64,000 nt of DNA from Labilithrix sp. Its GTDB lineage: Bacteria > Myxococcota_A > Polyangia > Polyangiales > Polyangiaceae. The notes beneath the pieces are model-generated. The model saw nothing but the letters and a program-made list of their open reading frames with translations. It had not been told where the DNA came from and ran no database searches. Location of the stretch: NCBI GenBank assembly GCA_019637155.1, contig JAHBWE010000006.1, forward strand, positions 186,001 to 250,000, written 5' to 3'. Position numbers and translations under genes: made by a program. Positions 17,704-26,908 of this stretch are shown piece by piece. Each line of letters opens with the position of its first letter. Within the stretch, counting starts at the first letter, position 1.

Positions 17704-18557
17704 CCTCGAACGAGCTCGAGGCGGTCTACGCCGGGAGGAAGCTCGGCGATCGCGTCGCGCGCGGCCTCGCGAGCGCCGCCGTCCTCCTCGCGCTCCTCCC
17801 GCTCGTCGCGGTCTTCCTCTGGATCGCGGGCCGCGGCGTGCGCGCTCTCTCGCCTGCGTTCTTCGTCGAGCCGATCGGCGCGCGCGGCGCCGGGATGGCG
17901 AACGCGATCGCGGGCACGGTGCAGCTGGTCGTCTTCGCGAGCCTGATGGCGATCCCGCTCGGCATCGCGGGCGGCCTCTACCTCGCGGAGACGCGCGCGG
18001 CCCCGCTCTCGCGCGCGGTGCGCTTCGGCACCGACATCCTCGCCGGCGTGCCGTCGATCCTCGTCGGCGTCGTCGTCTACGCCGTCATCGTCGTGCAAAT
18101 GAAGCACTTCTCCGCGTTCGCGGGGGCGACCGCGCTCGCGATCGTGATGTTGCCGCTCGTGATGCGCACGACCGACATCGTCGCGCGCACGGTGCCCGAC
18201 TCGCTCCGCGAGGCCGCCCTCGCGCTCGGCGCCTCGCGCTGGCGCACCGCGATCTTCGTCGTCCTCCGCACCGCCGCGCCCGGCATACGATCGGGCTGCA
18301 TGCTCGCCGTCGCGCGCGTCTGCGGCGAGACCGCGCCGCTCCTCTTCACCGCGTACAACAACCGCTTCTGGAGCGAGTCGCTCCTCGATCCGACCGCGAG
18401 CCTCCAGGTCCAGATCTTCACCTACACGATGACGCCGCGCGACGACTGGCACGCGCAAGCGTGGGCGGCCGCGCTCGTCCTCGTCACCTTCGTCGTCGTC
18501 CTCAACGTCGCCGCGCGCCGCCTCGTGCGCGCGGCGGAAGGGAGCGCCTCCGCATGA
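17700..18557 (+). CDS. pstA: Phosphate ABC transporter permease PstA
   Basis: The 285-residue permease pairs with PstC. It has six predicted spans, the coupling loop [19 protein letters not shown], and the PstA-type [17 protein letters not shown] near residue 205. It overlaps pstC by 4 bases at its start and pstB by 4 bases at its end, which indicates tight translational coupling. Confidence 0.95.
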   Translation: MTSNELEAVYAGRKLGDRVARGLASAAVLLALLPLVAVFLWIAGRGVRALSPAFFVEPIGARGAGMANAIAGTVQLVVFASLMAIPLGIAGGLYLAETRAAPLSRAVRFGTDILAGVPSILVGVVVYAVIVVQMKHFSAFAGATALAIVMLPLVMRTTDIVARTVPDSLREAALALGASRWRTAIFVVLRTAAPGIRSGCMLAVARVCGETAPLLFTAYNNRFWSESLLDPTASLQVQIFTYTMTPRDDWHAQAWAAALVLVTFVVVLNVAARRLVRAAEGSASA

Positions 18558-19369
18558 GCGTCGACTCGATCGACAGCATCCGCCTCCGCGGCGCGCGCCT
18601 CGATCTCGCCACGAACAGCGCGAAGATGCGCTCTGACGACCTCTCGGCGTGGTTCGGCGACAAGCGCGCGCTCGCCGGCATCTCGATGCCGCTCGTCGAG
18701 CACAAGGTCACCGCCGTGATCGGTCCCTCCGGCTGCGGGAAGTCGACCTTCATCCGCTGCCTCAACCGCATGCACGAGGTCGTCGCCGGCGCGCGGATCG
18801 CGGGCGACGTCTTCCTCGACGGCAAGAGCGTCTACCGCGACGAGGTCGATCCCGTGCGCGTGCGGCGGCGGGTGGGGATGGTATTCCAGAAGCCGAACCC
18901 GTTCCCGACGATGTCGATCCGCGACAACGTCCTCGCCGGCCTCCGCCTCTCCGGCATCGTCCCCGCCGACGCCGACGCGCTCGTGGAGGAGGTCCTCGGC
19001 CAGGCCGCGCTCTGGGACGAGGTGAAGGACGCGCTCGATCGCCCCGGCGGCGCGCTCTCCGGCGGCCAGCAGCAGCGCCTCTGCATCGCGCGCTGCCTCG
19101 CCCTCGAGCCCGAGGTCGTGCTGATGGACGAGCCCTGCTCCTCGCTCGACCCGATCGCGACCGCGAAGATCGAGGAGCTGATCCACGACCTCCGCGAGCG
19201 GTACACGATCGTGCTCGTCACCCACAGCATGCAGCAGGCCGCGCGCGCGTCGGACTACACCGCGTTCCTCTACCAGGGCGAGCTCGTCGAGTACGACCAC
19301 GCCGACGTGATCTTCACGCGCCCCTCCGATCCTCGGACCGAGGACTACATCACGGGCCGGTTCGGTTAG
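18554..19369 (+). CDS. pstB: Phosphate ABC transporter ATPase PstB
   Basis: The 271-residue ATPase has Walker [11 protein letters not shown]-loop context [14 protein letters not shown] typical of PstB, signature LSGGQQQR, Walker [14 protein letters not shown] and switch VTHSMQQ. It drives phosphate import through PstCA. An N-terminal extension of about 30 residues before the core is longer than in many PstB proteins. The ATG overlaps the pstA stop. Confidence 0.96.
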   Translation: MSVDSIDSIRLRGARLDLATNSAKMRSDDLSAWFGDKRALAGISMPLVEHKVTAVIGPSGCGKSTFIRCLNRMHEVVAGARIAGDVFLDGKSVYRDEVDPVRVRRRVGMVFQKPNPFPTMSIRDNVLAGLRLSGIVPADADALVEEVLGQAALWDEVKDALDRPGGALSGGQQQRLCIARCLALEPEVVLMDEPCSSLDPIATAKIEELIHDLRERYTIVLVTHSMQQAARASDYTAFLYQGELVEYDHADVIFTRPSDPRTEDYITGRFG

Positions 19370-19381
19370 ACTCGAGGCTCC

Positions 19382-20104
19382 GTGCCTCGTCTCCACACCG
19401 ACCGCCTCTACGAAGGAGAGCTCCAGAAGATCCGCGAGATGCTCCTCATGATGGGCGCGAAGGTGGAGGAGATGCTGAAGCTCTCGATGCGCGCGATGAC
19501 GGAGCGCAACACGGAGCTCGCGGAGAACACGCTCTACATCGATCGCGTGATCAACCGGCTCGAGATCGAGCTCGACGATCACTGCCTCCGCGTGCTCGCG
19601 CGGCGCCAGCCGGTCGCGAGCGACCTCCGCTTCATCACGATGGCGCTCAAGGTCGTGACCGATCTCGAGCGCATGGGCGACCTCGGGGTGAACATCTGCG
19701 ATCGCGTCGTGGAGCTGAACGCGGAGGCGCCGCTCGAGGATCGGCGCACGTACCAGCAGCTGGTGGAGATGGCGGAGGCGGCGCAGGAGATGCTGCGCGA
19801 GGCGCTCGACGCCTTCGTCGCCGGCGACGCCGAGCGCGCGACGAGCATCGTCGAGCGCGACTCGAAGATCGACGAGCTCTACAAGGAGATCTTCCGCGCG
19901 CTGCTCGATCACATGCGCGAGAAGCCGGCCGACGTGTTCCTCGCGACGCGCGTGCAGTCGATCGCGAAGTACATCGAGCGCATCGCGGACCACGCGACGA
20001 ACCTCGCCGAGATGGTCGTCTTCATGGTCCGCGGCAAGGACATCCGTCACGTCGGCAAGCTCGAACGCCGCGCTGGCTCGAGCAAGCCGCCGACCGCGCA
20101 GTGA
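19382..20104 (+). CDS. phoU: Phosphate signalling complex regulator PhoU
   Basis: The 240-residue all-helical protein has two PhoU repeats, each with the acidic metal-binding pattern (YIDRVINRLEIELDD near 55 and ERDSKIDELYKEIF near 160). It restrains PhoR when phosphate is plentiful and moderates Pst activity. The start is GTG 19382, 12 bases after pstB. It closes the phosphate operon; a hairpin lies in the following gap. Confidence 0.94.
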   Translation: MPRLHTDRLYEGELQKIREMLLMMGAKVEEMLKLSMRAMTERNTELAENTLYIDRVINRLEIELDDHCLRVLARRQPVASDLRFITMALKVVTDLERMGDLGVNICDRVVELNAEAPLEDRRTYQQLVEMAEAAQEMLREALDAFVAGDAERATSIVERDSKIDELYKEIFRALLDHMREKPADVFLATRVQSIAKYIERIADHATNLAEMVVFMVRGKDIRHVGKLERRAGSSKPPTAQ

Positions 20105-20142
20105 CGATTTCGGTTAACCCGACCGGGCCCTCCGATCGTCTT

Positions 20143-20169
20143 GGGGGACAGCAGCGCGCTCGCTGCCCC
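20143..20169 (+). terminator. Hairpin after the phosphate operon
   Basis: GGGGG, a bulged A, then CAGC pairs with GCTG and CCCC across a 9-base loop. It lies 39 bases after the phoU stop and 15 bases before the next start codon. It could end the phosphate operon transcript or attenuate the lipoprotein gene. No T-run follows. Confidence 0.4.
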
Positions 20170-20184
20170 TACGAGGAGCCCTTT

Positions 20185-21030
20185 ATGAAATTCTTCTATT
20201 CCTTTCAAATGCTTATCGTGCTCGCGGCCCTCGCCGCCGGCTGCGGCTCGGTCGGGGACGTCGAGGAACGCGACCCGCTCGCGAGCGTCGATGGTCAGCT
20301 CACGGTCGCGGACCTCGCGTCGCCCCCCGCGAGCCTCCGCGTCGCCGTCGTCTGGACGGACGGGAAGAGGTACGTGATGGCGGAGGACGTCCCCGTGGAG
20401 CCCGTCTTTCCGGCCAGGTTCCAGGTCCGGCTCGTCGATCCGCCGCCGCGCGCGGCGATGGGCCCCGGCAAGGACGGCTCCGAGGTCGCGTTGGGCGCGC
20501 TCGTCGCGTACGAGGACAAGAACGGAAACGGCAGGCTCGATCTCGTCGACGAAGGCGCGCCTTCGTTCGTCGATCGCGTCCTCGGCGCGAACCCCGACGT
20601 CCTCTTGGCGTGGTTCGAAGGGCTGCCCGCGAGCGCGGACGGTCCGCGCAACGGCTACCAATTCATGAAGGTCCTCGCCTGCGAGAAGGATGCAGACTGC
20701 ATCGAGTACCTCCCCATCACGACGCCGTACGCGATGGCGCTGACGGACGAGCCCGAGCTCGCGCGGGTCATGTGCACGAACGGCGGCGGCGCGACGAGCT
20801 CGAGCAGCTCGCTCGATCCCGAGGAGCGCGTCGGGCCCGGCCCGGGCGGCGCGTGGCCGGCGACGGACGATCCGAAGCTGACCTGCAGCGAGGATCGAAA
20901 GAGCTACACCTACGAGGAGTGCGGGGAGACCGAGTACCTCGGTCTGTGCGGCGGCACCCAGCAGGGCTGCGCGGTCACGACGTGGACGTATCCTGGCGGG
21001 ACGGCGCCGGTGGGCTGGCCCTGCCCCTGA
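20185..21030 (+). CDS. Hypothetical lipoprotein with Cys-rich C-terminus
   Basis: The 281-residue product has a signal peptide with lipobox LAALAAGC. A beta-rich region with an EF-hand-like acidic stretch (EDKNGNGRLDLVDEG) follows, then a Ser-rich linker (GGGATSSSSSLDPEE) and a Cys-rich tail (CSEDRKSY, CGETEYLGLCGGTQQGC, ending WPCP). The DxNxNGxLDxxDE pattern may bind calcium. ATG 20185 follows a GAGGAG ribosome site. The sigma gene starts 10 bases later, so the lipoprotein may be cotranscribed with the sigma/anti-sigma/caspase genes. Family unknown. Confidence 0.82.
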   Translation: MKFFYSFQMLIVLAALAAGCGSVGDVEERDPLASVDGQLTVADLASPPASLRVAVVWTDGKRYVMAEDVPVEPVFPARFQVRLVDPPPRAAMGPGKDGSEVALGALVAYEDKNGNGRLDLVDEGAPSFVDRVLGANPDVLLAWFEGLPASADGPRNGYQFMKVLACEKDADCIEYLPITTPYAMALTDEPELARVMCTNGGGATSSSSSLDPEERVGPGPGGAWPATDDPKLTCSEDRKSYTYEECGETEYLGLCGGTQQGCAVTTWTYPGGTAPVGWPCP

Positions 21031-21040
21031 GCGCGCGCGC

Positions 21041-21589
21041 ATGAACGAGGGACTCGACAACGCAGAGCTCGCGGACCTCTATCGGCGATACGGGTTCTTC
21101 CTCCGCCGGCGCTGCGTCGTCCTCCTCCGCGACGAAGCGCACGCCGACGACGCCTTGCAAGAGAGCTTCATGAAGCTGATGCGCGCGGGCGCCGGCGTGA
21201 GGACCGCGGCGCAACCGATGCGCTGGCTCTACCGCGTCGTCGATCGGACGTGCTTCGATCACCTGCGCAAGGTCCGCCGCGGCGCCGCCCGCGACGTGAC
21301 GCTCGAGGACGCCGGCGACGCGCTCCCCGTCACGCCGGGCACGACGCTGGAGGAGCGGCAGTCGGTCCTCGAGATCCTCGACGTGCTCGACGACGAAGAG
21401 AGGGCGATCGCGGTGATGGCGTTCGTCGACGGCATGACCCACCAGGAGATCGCGAGCGAGCTCGGCTACTCGCGGATGACGATCCTCAAGCGCGTCGCGT
21501 CGATCCGCGAGCGCGCGGAGAAGGCGAGCGCGCGGCTCGCGAGAGCACGCGCGGCCAAAGCGGCCAAACGAGAAGGGAGGCCATCGTGA
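21041..21589 (+). CDS. ECF-type RNA polymerase sigma factor
   Basis: The 182-residue sigma factor has region 2 (LLRDEAHADDALQESFMKLM, then WLYRVVDRTCFDHLRK) and a region 4 helix-turn-helix (DGMTHQEIASELGYSRMTILKRV). It is likely held in check by the zinc-finger anti-sigma protein encoded next, whose GTG start overlaps its stop. The third gene of the operon encodes a caspase-like exported protein. It may respond to envelope stress; this is inferred from gene order. Confidence 0.9.
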   Translation: MNEGLDNAELADLYRRYGFFLRRRCVVLLRDEAHADDALQESFMKLMRAGAGVRTAAQPMRWLYRVVDRTCFDHLRKVRRGAARDVTLEDAGDALPVTPGTTLEERQSVLEILDVLDDEERAIAVMAFVDGMTHQEIASELGYSRMTILKRVASIRERAEKASARLARARAAKAAKREGRPS

Positions 21590-22284
21590 ACGAATCGTCG
21601 CATCCTGCCGGTTTCCGCCTCGACGGCCACGTCGCGGGGGACGTCGACGCGGAGGTCGCGGCCCACGTCGAGACCTGCGCCGAGTGTCGCGCCTACGTGA
21701 CCGCGATCGCGAGCGCGGCCGGCGCCTTCACGCCGAGCGAGCGAGAGGTCGAGACCTTCCTCGCCCGCGTCACGAGCGCGCCCGAGGTCGCGGCGGTCCT
21801 CCCGCTGCGCCGGCGCTTCGCGCGCGTGGCTTGGATCGCGACGCCGTTCGTCGCGGCGGCGGCGCTCTTCCTGATCCTGCGGCGGGGAGACCATGACCCG
21901 ACGATGGTGGAGCCGACCCCTTCGGGGGAGACGCGATTCAAGGGCGGCGTTCAGCTCTCGGCGATCCGCGATCGCGACGGATGGCAAGAGCGCGTGTCGG
22001 GCGAGATCGCCGTCCGGCCCGGGGATCGGCTGCGCGTCGACGTGGCGATCGACTCCGAGCGTCCCGTCGTCGTCGGGTTCCTCGGGAACGACGGCTCCTG
22101 GTCGGTGCTTCTCGCGCCGACGTTGCTCGAGGCAGGCAGCCACCTCTCCGAACGCGTCGCGCGCTTCGACGACTCTCCGACCGAAGGCGTCATCCTCGCC
22201 GGTCCGCCGGACGCCGTCGAAGCCGCGCGCGAGTCCCGTGACTTCGACGGCCTCGCGGTCCTGCCCGTCGTCTGGGAGCGATGA
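21586..22284 (+). CDS. Membrane anti-sigma factor (zinc-finger type)
   Basis: The 232-residue protein has an N-terminal motif H-x3-C-x2-C (HVETCAEC, residues about 26-33), preceded by a His, matching ZAS/zf-HC2 anti-sigma domains. A single span follows near residues 83-100 (WIATPFVAAAALFLIL), then a periplasmic beta-rich domain of about 130 residues. It should bind and silence the sigma factor encoded just upstream. The GTG start follows GAAGGGAGG. The stop overlaps the caspase gene ATG by 4 bases. Confidence 0.87.
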   Translation: MNESSHPAGFRLDGHVAGDVDAEVAAHVETCAECRAYVTAIASAAGAFTPSEREVETFLARVTSAPEVAAVLPLRRRFARVAWIATPFVAAAALFLILRRGDHDPTMVEPTPSGETRFKGGVQLSAIRDRDGWQERVSGEIAVRPGDRLRVDVAIDSERPVVVGFLGNDGSWSVLLAPTLLEAGSHLSERVARFDDSPTEGVILAGPPDAVEAARESRDFDGLAVLPVVWER

Positions 22285-23858
22285 AGCGTCTGCTCCGGCT
22301 CTTCGTCGCGGGCGTCGTCGCGTGGCTCGTGTTCCTCGTCGCGCGCAGCGCCGGCGCCGAGCCGATCCGCGTCGTCGTCTCGGTCGGGCATCGCCTCGGG
22401 CTCGCGGGAGAGGCGCCGCTCAAGCACGCCGTGCGCGACGCGACGCGCGTGCGCGACGTCTTCGTCCAGGCCGGCGACGTCCAGCGCGATCACGCGATCC
22501 TCCTCGAAGAGCCGTCCGCCGCGCAGCTCATGTCGGCGCTCGACCGCGCGGCGGCGATCGCGAGGACGCGCCGGCCGGGGGAGGTGACCCTCGTCTTCTA
22601 TTTCAGCGGCCACGGCGATCGGCAACGGATCCACCTCGGCGGAGAGCGCGTCGCGCTCGCCGACATCGACGCGAAGCTCGCCGCGATCCCGGCGTCGCTC
22701 CGCATCATCATCGTGGACGCGTGCCGGACCGCGGACGTCCGCGGCAAGGGCGTCGCGACCGAAGACGCGTTCGCGATCACGCTCGACGGCGCGACCGCGG
22801 CCTCGGGCGTCGTCCGCATCCACGCGTCCGCCGACGGCGAGGTGGCGCAGGAATCGGACGAGCTGGGGGGAGCGGTCTTCACGCATTACTTGGTGACGGG
22901 GCTCGCCGGCGCGGCGGACGCCGACGCGGACGCGCGCGTCACGCTCGCCGAGGCGTACTCGTTCGCCTACAGCCAGACGCTGTACCGCTCCGCGCGCGCG
23001 ACGGGCGCGCTCCAGCGTCCTTCGGTCCAGCTCGACCTGAAGGAGGCGGCCCCCGTCGTGCTCACGCGCACGGCGACGGTGAGCTCGCTCGTCGTGCCGC
23101 GCGCGGCGGACGCGCACTACCTCGTGTACGCGCTCGGATCGCGCACCGTCGTCGGCGAGGTCTGGAGCTCCGCCGATCGGCCCATCTCCGTCGCCGTCGC
23201 TCCCGGCAAGTACGTCGTTCACCGGCGCGCGGGCGGTCGCTCCGCCGCGGCGCAGATCGACGTCGGTCGCGGCGAGCATCGCGCGCTCGGCGCGGCGGAC
23301 TTCAAGGCCGTGCCGGAGGAGAAGCTCGCGCGCAAGGGCGGCGATCTCCTGCTCCGGCCGCACGAGATCGGGGCGTCGTACGAGCTCCTCACGTCGCGGC
23401 TCGCCGCCGTCGGGCATCGGTTCGGTCTGGGCTACGCGTACTCGTGGGAAGGCGGATGGGCGCTCTCGGCGGGAGTGTTCGGCGGGCTGGGGACGCGCGA
23501 AGCGAGCGCGCAGACGTCGGAGCTCGCGTGGATCGGCCTCGACGGATCGCTCGAGCAGCGCGTGCGCCTCGGGCTCGGGACGCTCCGGTTCGGCGCGGGC
23601 CCGCGCGCGATGGGGATCGCGCAGTCGCTTCGCCGCGAGGACTCGGCGCGGCTCGCGCGCGCGGGCTACGCGACCTCCCGGACGTTCCACGGCGCGGCGT
23701 TCGGGGCGCACGCGCTCGCCGCCGTCCGCGTGCCGCTCTCCCATGCGCTCTGGGTCGAGCTCGACGCGCGCGGGGACCTCCTCGGCGGTCGCATCGAAGA
23801 CGAGCTCGACCTGCTGTGGAGCGCCGGCCTCGGCGCGGCCTTCGGCGCGACGTTCTGA
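22281..23858 (+). CDS. Exported caspase-like (C14) protein with C-terminal barrel-like domain
   Basis: The 525-residue protein has an N-terminal signal peptide ending ARSAGA and a caspase-fold domain (about 28-245) with catalytic His111 in YFSGHGD and Cys148 in IIVDACRT, so it looks active. A beta domain (about 250-340) follows. The last 150 residues are Gly/aromatic alternating strands ending GAAFGATF, like an outer-membrane beta-barrel. It would sit in the periplasm or outer membrane. It is the third gene of a sigma/anti-sigma operon with overlapping ends. The target is unknown. Confidence 0.85.
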   Translation: MKRLLRLFVAGVVAWLVFLVARSAGAEPIRVVVSVGHRLGLAGEAPLKHAVRDATRVRDVFVQAGDVQRDHAILLEEPSAAQLMSALDRAAAIARTRRPGEVTLVFYFSGHGDRQRIHLGGERVALADIDAKLAAIPASLRIIIVDACRTADVRGKGVATEDAFAITLDGATAASGVVRIHASADGEVAQESDELGGAVFTHYLVTGLAGAADADADARVTLAEAYSFAYSQTLYRSARATGALQRPSVQLDLKEAAPVVLTRTATVSSLVVPRAADAHYLVYALGSRTVVGEVWSSADRPISVAVAPGKYVVHRRAGGRSAAAQIDVGRGEHRALGAADFKAVPEEKLARKGGDLLLRPHEIGASYELLTSRLAAVGHRFGLGYAYSWEGGWALSAGVFGGLGTREASAQTSELAWIGLDGSLEQRVRLGLGTLRFGAGPRAMGIAQSLRREDSARLARAGYATSRTFHGAAFGAHALAAVRVPLSHALWVELDARGDLLGGRIEDELDLLWSAGLGAAFGATF

Positions 23859-24017
23859 GCGGACGCCATCTGCTCAGCTTCGTTGGGAGCACACAGCGGC
23901 CCACAGCGAATGGCGGTTCACGAGGGCGCGATCGCGGCGACATGGAGAAGCGCGGTGTCACCCCTCGTGTCAACGCGTGATCCTGAATGGCCGGATGCGT
24001 GCACATGTCCATGCGTC

Positions 24018-24299
24018 ATGGACGCGAAGCTCACGGTCCTGTTTGCCTTCCTTCTCCTCGTCAGCGGCTGTGGCTCGATCCGGGTCATCAGCGAAGCCAA
24101 GACGGGCGGAACGCTCGCGCTTCGCGGCGCGCACGACGCCGCGCGCGAGAAGGCCGAGCGCTACATGCGCGAGCAGTGCCCCGACGGCTTCGAGGTGGTC
24201 GAAGAGGGCGACACCGTCGGCGACACCGACGACGCGCGCGAGTGGCGCATCGCGTATCGCTGCAACGGCTCGCCGTCGGTCGCGATGATCGTGTTCTGA
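24018..24299 (+). CDS. Small lipoprotein
   Basis: The 93-residue product has signal sequence MDAKLTVLFAFLLLVSGC with the lipobox Cys near residue 18, and a short mature domain with two further Cys (REQCPDGF and YRCNGSP) that could form one disulfide. ATG 24018 fits the signal peptide; an upstream in-frame start at 23883 would add 45 residues of no clear type. About 160 bases with no gene separate it from the caspase gene; I see no structure there. Function unknown. Confidence 0.7.
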   Translation: MDAKLTVLFAFLLLVSGCGSIRVISEAKTGGTLALRGAHDAAREKAERYMREQCPDGFEVVEEGDTVGDTDDAREWRIAYRCNGSPSVAMIVF

Positions 24300-24392
24300 G
24301 GCACGGGGCGGTGGAGCCGGGAGATCGGCACGTTCAGCCTCGTCGCCTTCACGAAGCACACCGCCGCGATGCAGTGAGGCGCGCGACGAGCG

Positions 24393-24992
24393 CTACCGCT
24401 CGAGCGACGCGACGGCGCCGGCGACGACGTCGTGGACGGTGTCGAGCGCGACCTCGATCTGGGCGCGCATGAAGAACCACGAAGCGACGGCGGCGAGCGC
24501 GAAGAGGGCGAAGCAAGCCGCGCCCACGCCGAGGCTCAGCGCCGCGAAGTACCATGGCATCACCAACCCGAGGGAGGCGATCGCGAGGAGGCCGTACGGC
24601 AGGAACTTCGTGCGGAGCTCGATCCCCTCGTGCGTCGCGACGACCTCGACGCGCGCCGCGCCGAGGGCCTTCTTCCTCCACCAGCTCGAGGTGAGCCGCG
24701 CGACGGCGCGCGCCCGTGCGAGATCGAAGTATACGATGACCTCGTCGGTCTCGAACCGCGGCGGCACCTCGAGGCGGGCCACCTCGAAGCCGCGCTCCGC
24801 GCCGGCGCGGAAGGGCGACCCGCAGGGCGACGCCAGCGCCGCCCGCGCCCGCGGCCCGACGTGGATCCGGCGCGGTGGCAGCGAAAAGCACGCGAGCCGC
24901 GCATACACGAACGGCGCCCCGAAGTAGCCGATGCTCTCGACGACCGACACCGCCGCGATCGCAACGACGACCCCCGGAACCGATTCGCTCAT
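24393..24992 (-). CDS. Hypothetical integral membrane protein
   Basis: The 199-residue protein has three hydrophobic segments: residues about 5-27, 130-150 and 152-172. A soluble region of about 80 residues between the first and second contains WWRKKALGAARVEVV. The second and third spans form a hairpin (LLAIASLGLVMPWYFAALSLGVG). No family motif was recognised. It is transcribed on the same strand as argH, 126 bases downstream of it. Confidence 0.68.
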   Translation of the reverse strand: MSESVPGVVVAIAAVSVVESIGYFGAPFVYARLACFSLPPRRIHVGPRARAALASPCGSPFRAGAERGFEVARLEVPPRFETDEVIVYFDLARARAVARLTSSWWRKKALGAARVEVVATHEGIELRTKFLPYGLLAIASLGLVMPWYFAALSLGVGAACFALFALAAVASWFFMRAQIEVALDTVHDVVAGAVASLER

Positions 24993-25118
24993 GCCCCCTC
25001 AGGATCGCATTCACGGAGGTGCCCCGCAACACGCGGTCCGCTCTTGCCGGTGCCGTCGAGCGACTGGAGCTTCGGCGTGGACGGCGCCACGCCGGCTGCC
25101 CGTGCTGGAGCGGAAGAG

Positions 25119-26591
25119 TCAGATCTCCGCCGCGCCGACGCGGGCCCGCAGCTCGTCGAGCGTCGGCACCGTCGCGGCCTGCGACGCGAGGTCGGCGGCG
25201 GCGGCGCGGACGTGCGCGAGCTGCTCCTCGACGCGCTCGGGCGCGGTGCCGCCGAGGCTCTTCTTGGCCGCGACGGCCTTCTTCGGATCGAGCGCGGCGA
25301 GCACGTCGGCGTCGAAGGCCGGGTGCGCCGTGCGCGCGTCGTCGAGGGAGAGGTCGCGGAGCGGGACGCCGCGGGTGCGTGCAATATGCACGAATGCGCC
25401 GGTCGCTTTGTAGGCCTCGCGGAAGGGGATGCCCTTCCGCACGAGCGCCTCGGCGACGTCGGTCGCCTGGGTGGAGCCGTCGGAGACCGCGGCGAGGCAG
25501 CGCTCCGGATTGAACGTGAGGTGCGGGAACGCGAGGCGCACCGTCTGGATCGCGCCGCGGACGAGCGGGCCGGTCGAGAGCACCGCGTCGCGATCGTCCT
25601 GCATGTCGCGCGCGTAGCCGGCGGAGAGGCCCTTCACCAGCGTCATCATGTGGGTGAGGTTGCCGACGCCGCGCGCGGTCTTTCCGCGGACGAGCTCGAA
25701 CATGTCCGGGTTCTTCTTCTGCGGCATCATGCTCGAGCCCGCCGCGACCGCGTCGCCGATCGTGAGGAACGCGAACTCGCTCGTCGTGAAATCGATCACG
25801 TCGGTCGAGAGGCGCGAGAGCGCGAGGAGGACGCGCGCCCCCGCCCAGGTCCAGTCGAGCGCGAAGTCGCGGTCGCCGACCGTGTCGAGCGCGTTCTCCG
25901 TGATCGAGCCGAACGCGAGGAGCTCCGCGACGACGCGGCGGTCGATCGGCAGCGACGTGCCCGAGCACGCGCCCGCGCCGAGCGGCGACTCGTTCGCGCG
26001 CCGGAGCGCGGCGACGAGCGCGTCCCCCGCGCGGAGGAGCTGCATCGACCACGCCCCGAGGAGGAACGCCGCGCTCACCGGCATCGCGCGCTGGCGATGC
26101 GTGTACGCGGGGAGGATGACGTCCTTCTCCTTCGACGCGCGCTCCGCGAGCTCCGTCACGAGCGCGGCGAGATCGGCGAGCGTGCGCGCGGCCTGATCGC
26201 GGACGTGGAGCCGGAGGTCGAGCGCGACCTGATCGTTCCGGGAACGTGCAGTATGCAAGCGTTTCCCGACCTCGCCGAGCTTCTCCGTGAGGAGGCTCTC
26301 GATCGCCATGTGGACGTCTTCTTCGCCGTCCGAGAGGTGCAATTCGTTCTTGGCCGCGCGGTCGTAGAGCTCGAGGAGCGCGCCGCGGAGCTTCCGGGCG
26401 TCGTCCGCCTCGAGGAGCCCGACCTTCCGGAGCATCGTCACGTGGGCCGCGCTGCCGAGGATGTCCTCGCGCGTGAAGCTTCGGTCCGGGACGATGGAGG
26501 AGCTCCAGGTCAGGAGCTCGGGGATCATCTCGACCTTTCCGGTCGCATCGGTGCGGGCGAGGCCGCCGCTCGTCGTGGTCATGATCTTCAC
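25119..26591 (-). CDS. argH: Argininosuccinate lyase
   Basis: The 490-residue enzyme makes arginine and fumarate from argininosuccinate, the last step of arginine synthesis. It shows LHTARSRNDQVALDLRLH near residue 112, TSLPIDR, and the flexible signature loop GSSMMPQKKNPD near 283 with the catalytic Ser. The N-terminal region before WSSSIVPDRSF looks normal for the family. ATG 26591 was used; ATG 26582 is also possible. It lies 38 bases downstream of a small membrane protein gene. No other arginine gene is nearby. Confidence 0.96.
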   Translation of the reverse strand: MKIMTTTSGGLARTDATGKVEMIPELLTWSSSIVPDRSFTREDILGSAAHVTMLRKVGLLEADDARKLRGALLELYDRAAKNELHLSDGEEDVHMAIESLLTEKLGEVGKRLHTARSRNDQVALDLRLHVRDQAARTLADLAALVTELAERASKEKDVILPAYTHRQRAMPVSAAFLLGAWSMQLLRAGDALVAALRRANESPLGAGACSGTSLPIDRRVVAELLAFGSITENALDTVGDRDFALDWTWAGARVLLALSRLSTDVIDFTTSEFAFLTIGDAVAAGSSMMPQKKNPDMFELVRGKTARGVGNLTHMMTLVKGLSAGYARDMQDDRDAVLSTGPLVRGAIQTVRLAFPHLTFNPERCLAAVSDGSTQATDVAEALVRKGIPFREAYKATGAFVHIARTRGVPLRDLSLDDARTAHPAFDADVLAALDPKKAVAAKKSLGGTAPERVEEQLAHVRAAAADLASQAATVPTLDELRARVGAAEI

Positions 26592-26629
26592 GTCGCGGCT
26601 ATGAAGCGCCGGTCACAGTCCCCGTTCCT

Positions 26630-26821
26630 CTACTTCTTTGCCGCGCCGGCGTCGGCCGTCGCCGCCGCCTCGGTGTTTCCATCGGCGTTTGCCGGCGGAT
26701 CCGGCGTGTAGAGCGCCCACGCGAGGCCCGCGGCGAGGAACAGCACGCCGCCGAGGGCCGTCAGCCAGAGCGGGGTCTTCGGCTCGTTCGGATCCGTCGC
26801 ATTTCCGTGCGTTTCGCCCAT
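26630..26821 (-). CDS. Small single-span membrane protein
   Basis: The 63-residue product has a short polar N-terminus (METHGNATDPNEPKTP-like), one span (LWLTALGGVLFLAAGLAWAL) and an Ala/Asp-rich tail ending AAKK. Length and composition suit a small inner-membrane protein. ATG 26821 is the only start that keeps it compact. It precedes argH on the same strand and is divergent from the PDZ protein gene. Function unknown. Confidence 0.62.
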   Translation of the reverse strand: MGETHGNATDPNEPKTPLWLTALGGVLFLAAGLAWALYTPDPPANADGNTEAAATADAGAAKK

Positions 26822-26908
26822 GCGGACGTGTTTCCCACCTCGGGCTTTCGGGGTCAAGCCTGGCCGTGCGGCGGGCGGCACGCGGAGTGCTAGATTTTCG
26901 GGTACCCC

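Noticed and set aside
20101..20184. Possible riboswitch before the lipoprotein gene
   Set aside because: Only one short hairpin is visible and no conserved aptamer pattern was recognised.
25376..26260. Two GTGCANTATGCA-like palindromes inside argH
   Set aside because: Both fall on the codons of His-Ile/Thr-Ala-Arg stretches and are explained by protein sequence; no regulatory setting.
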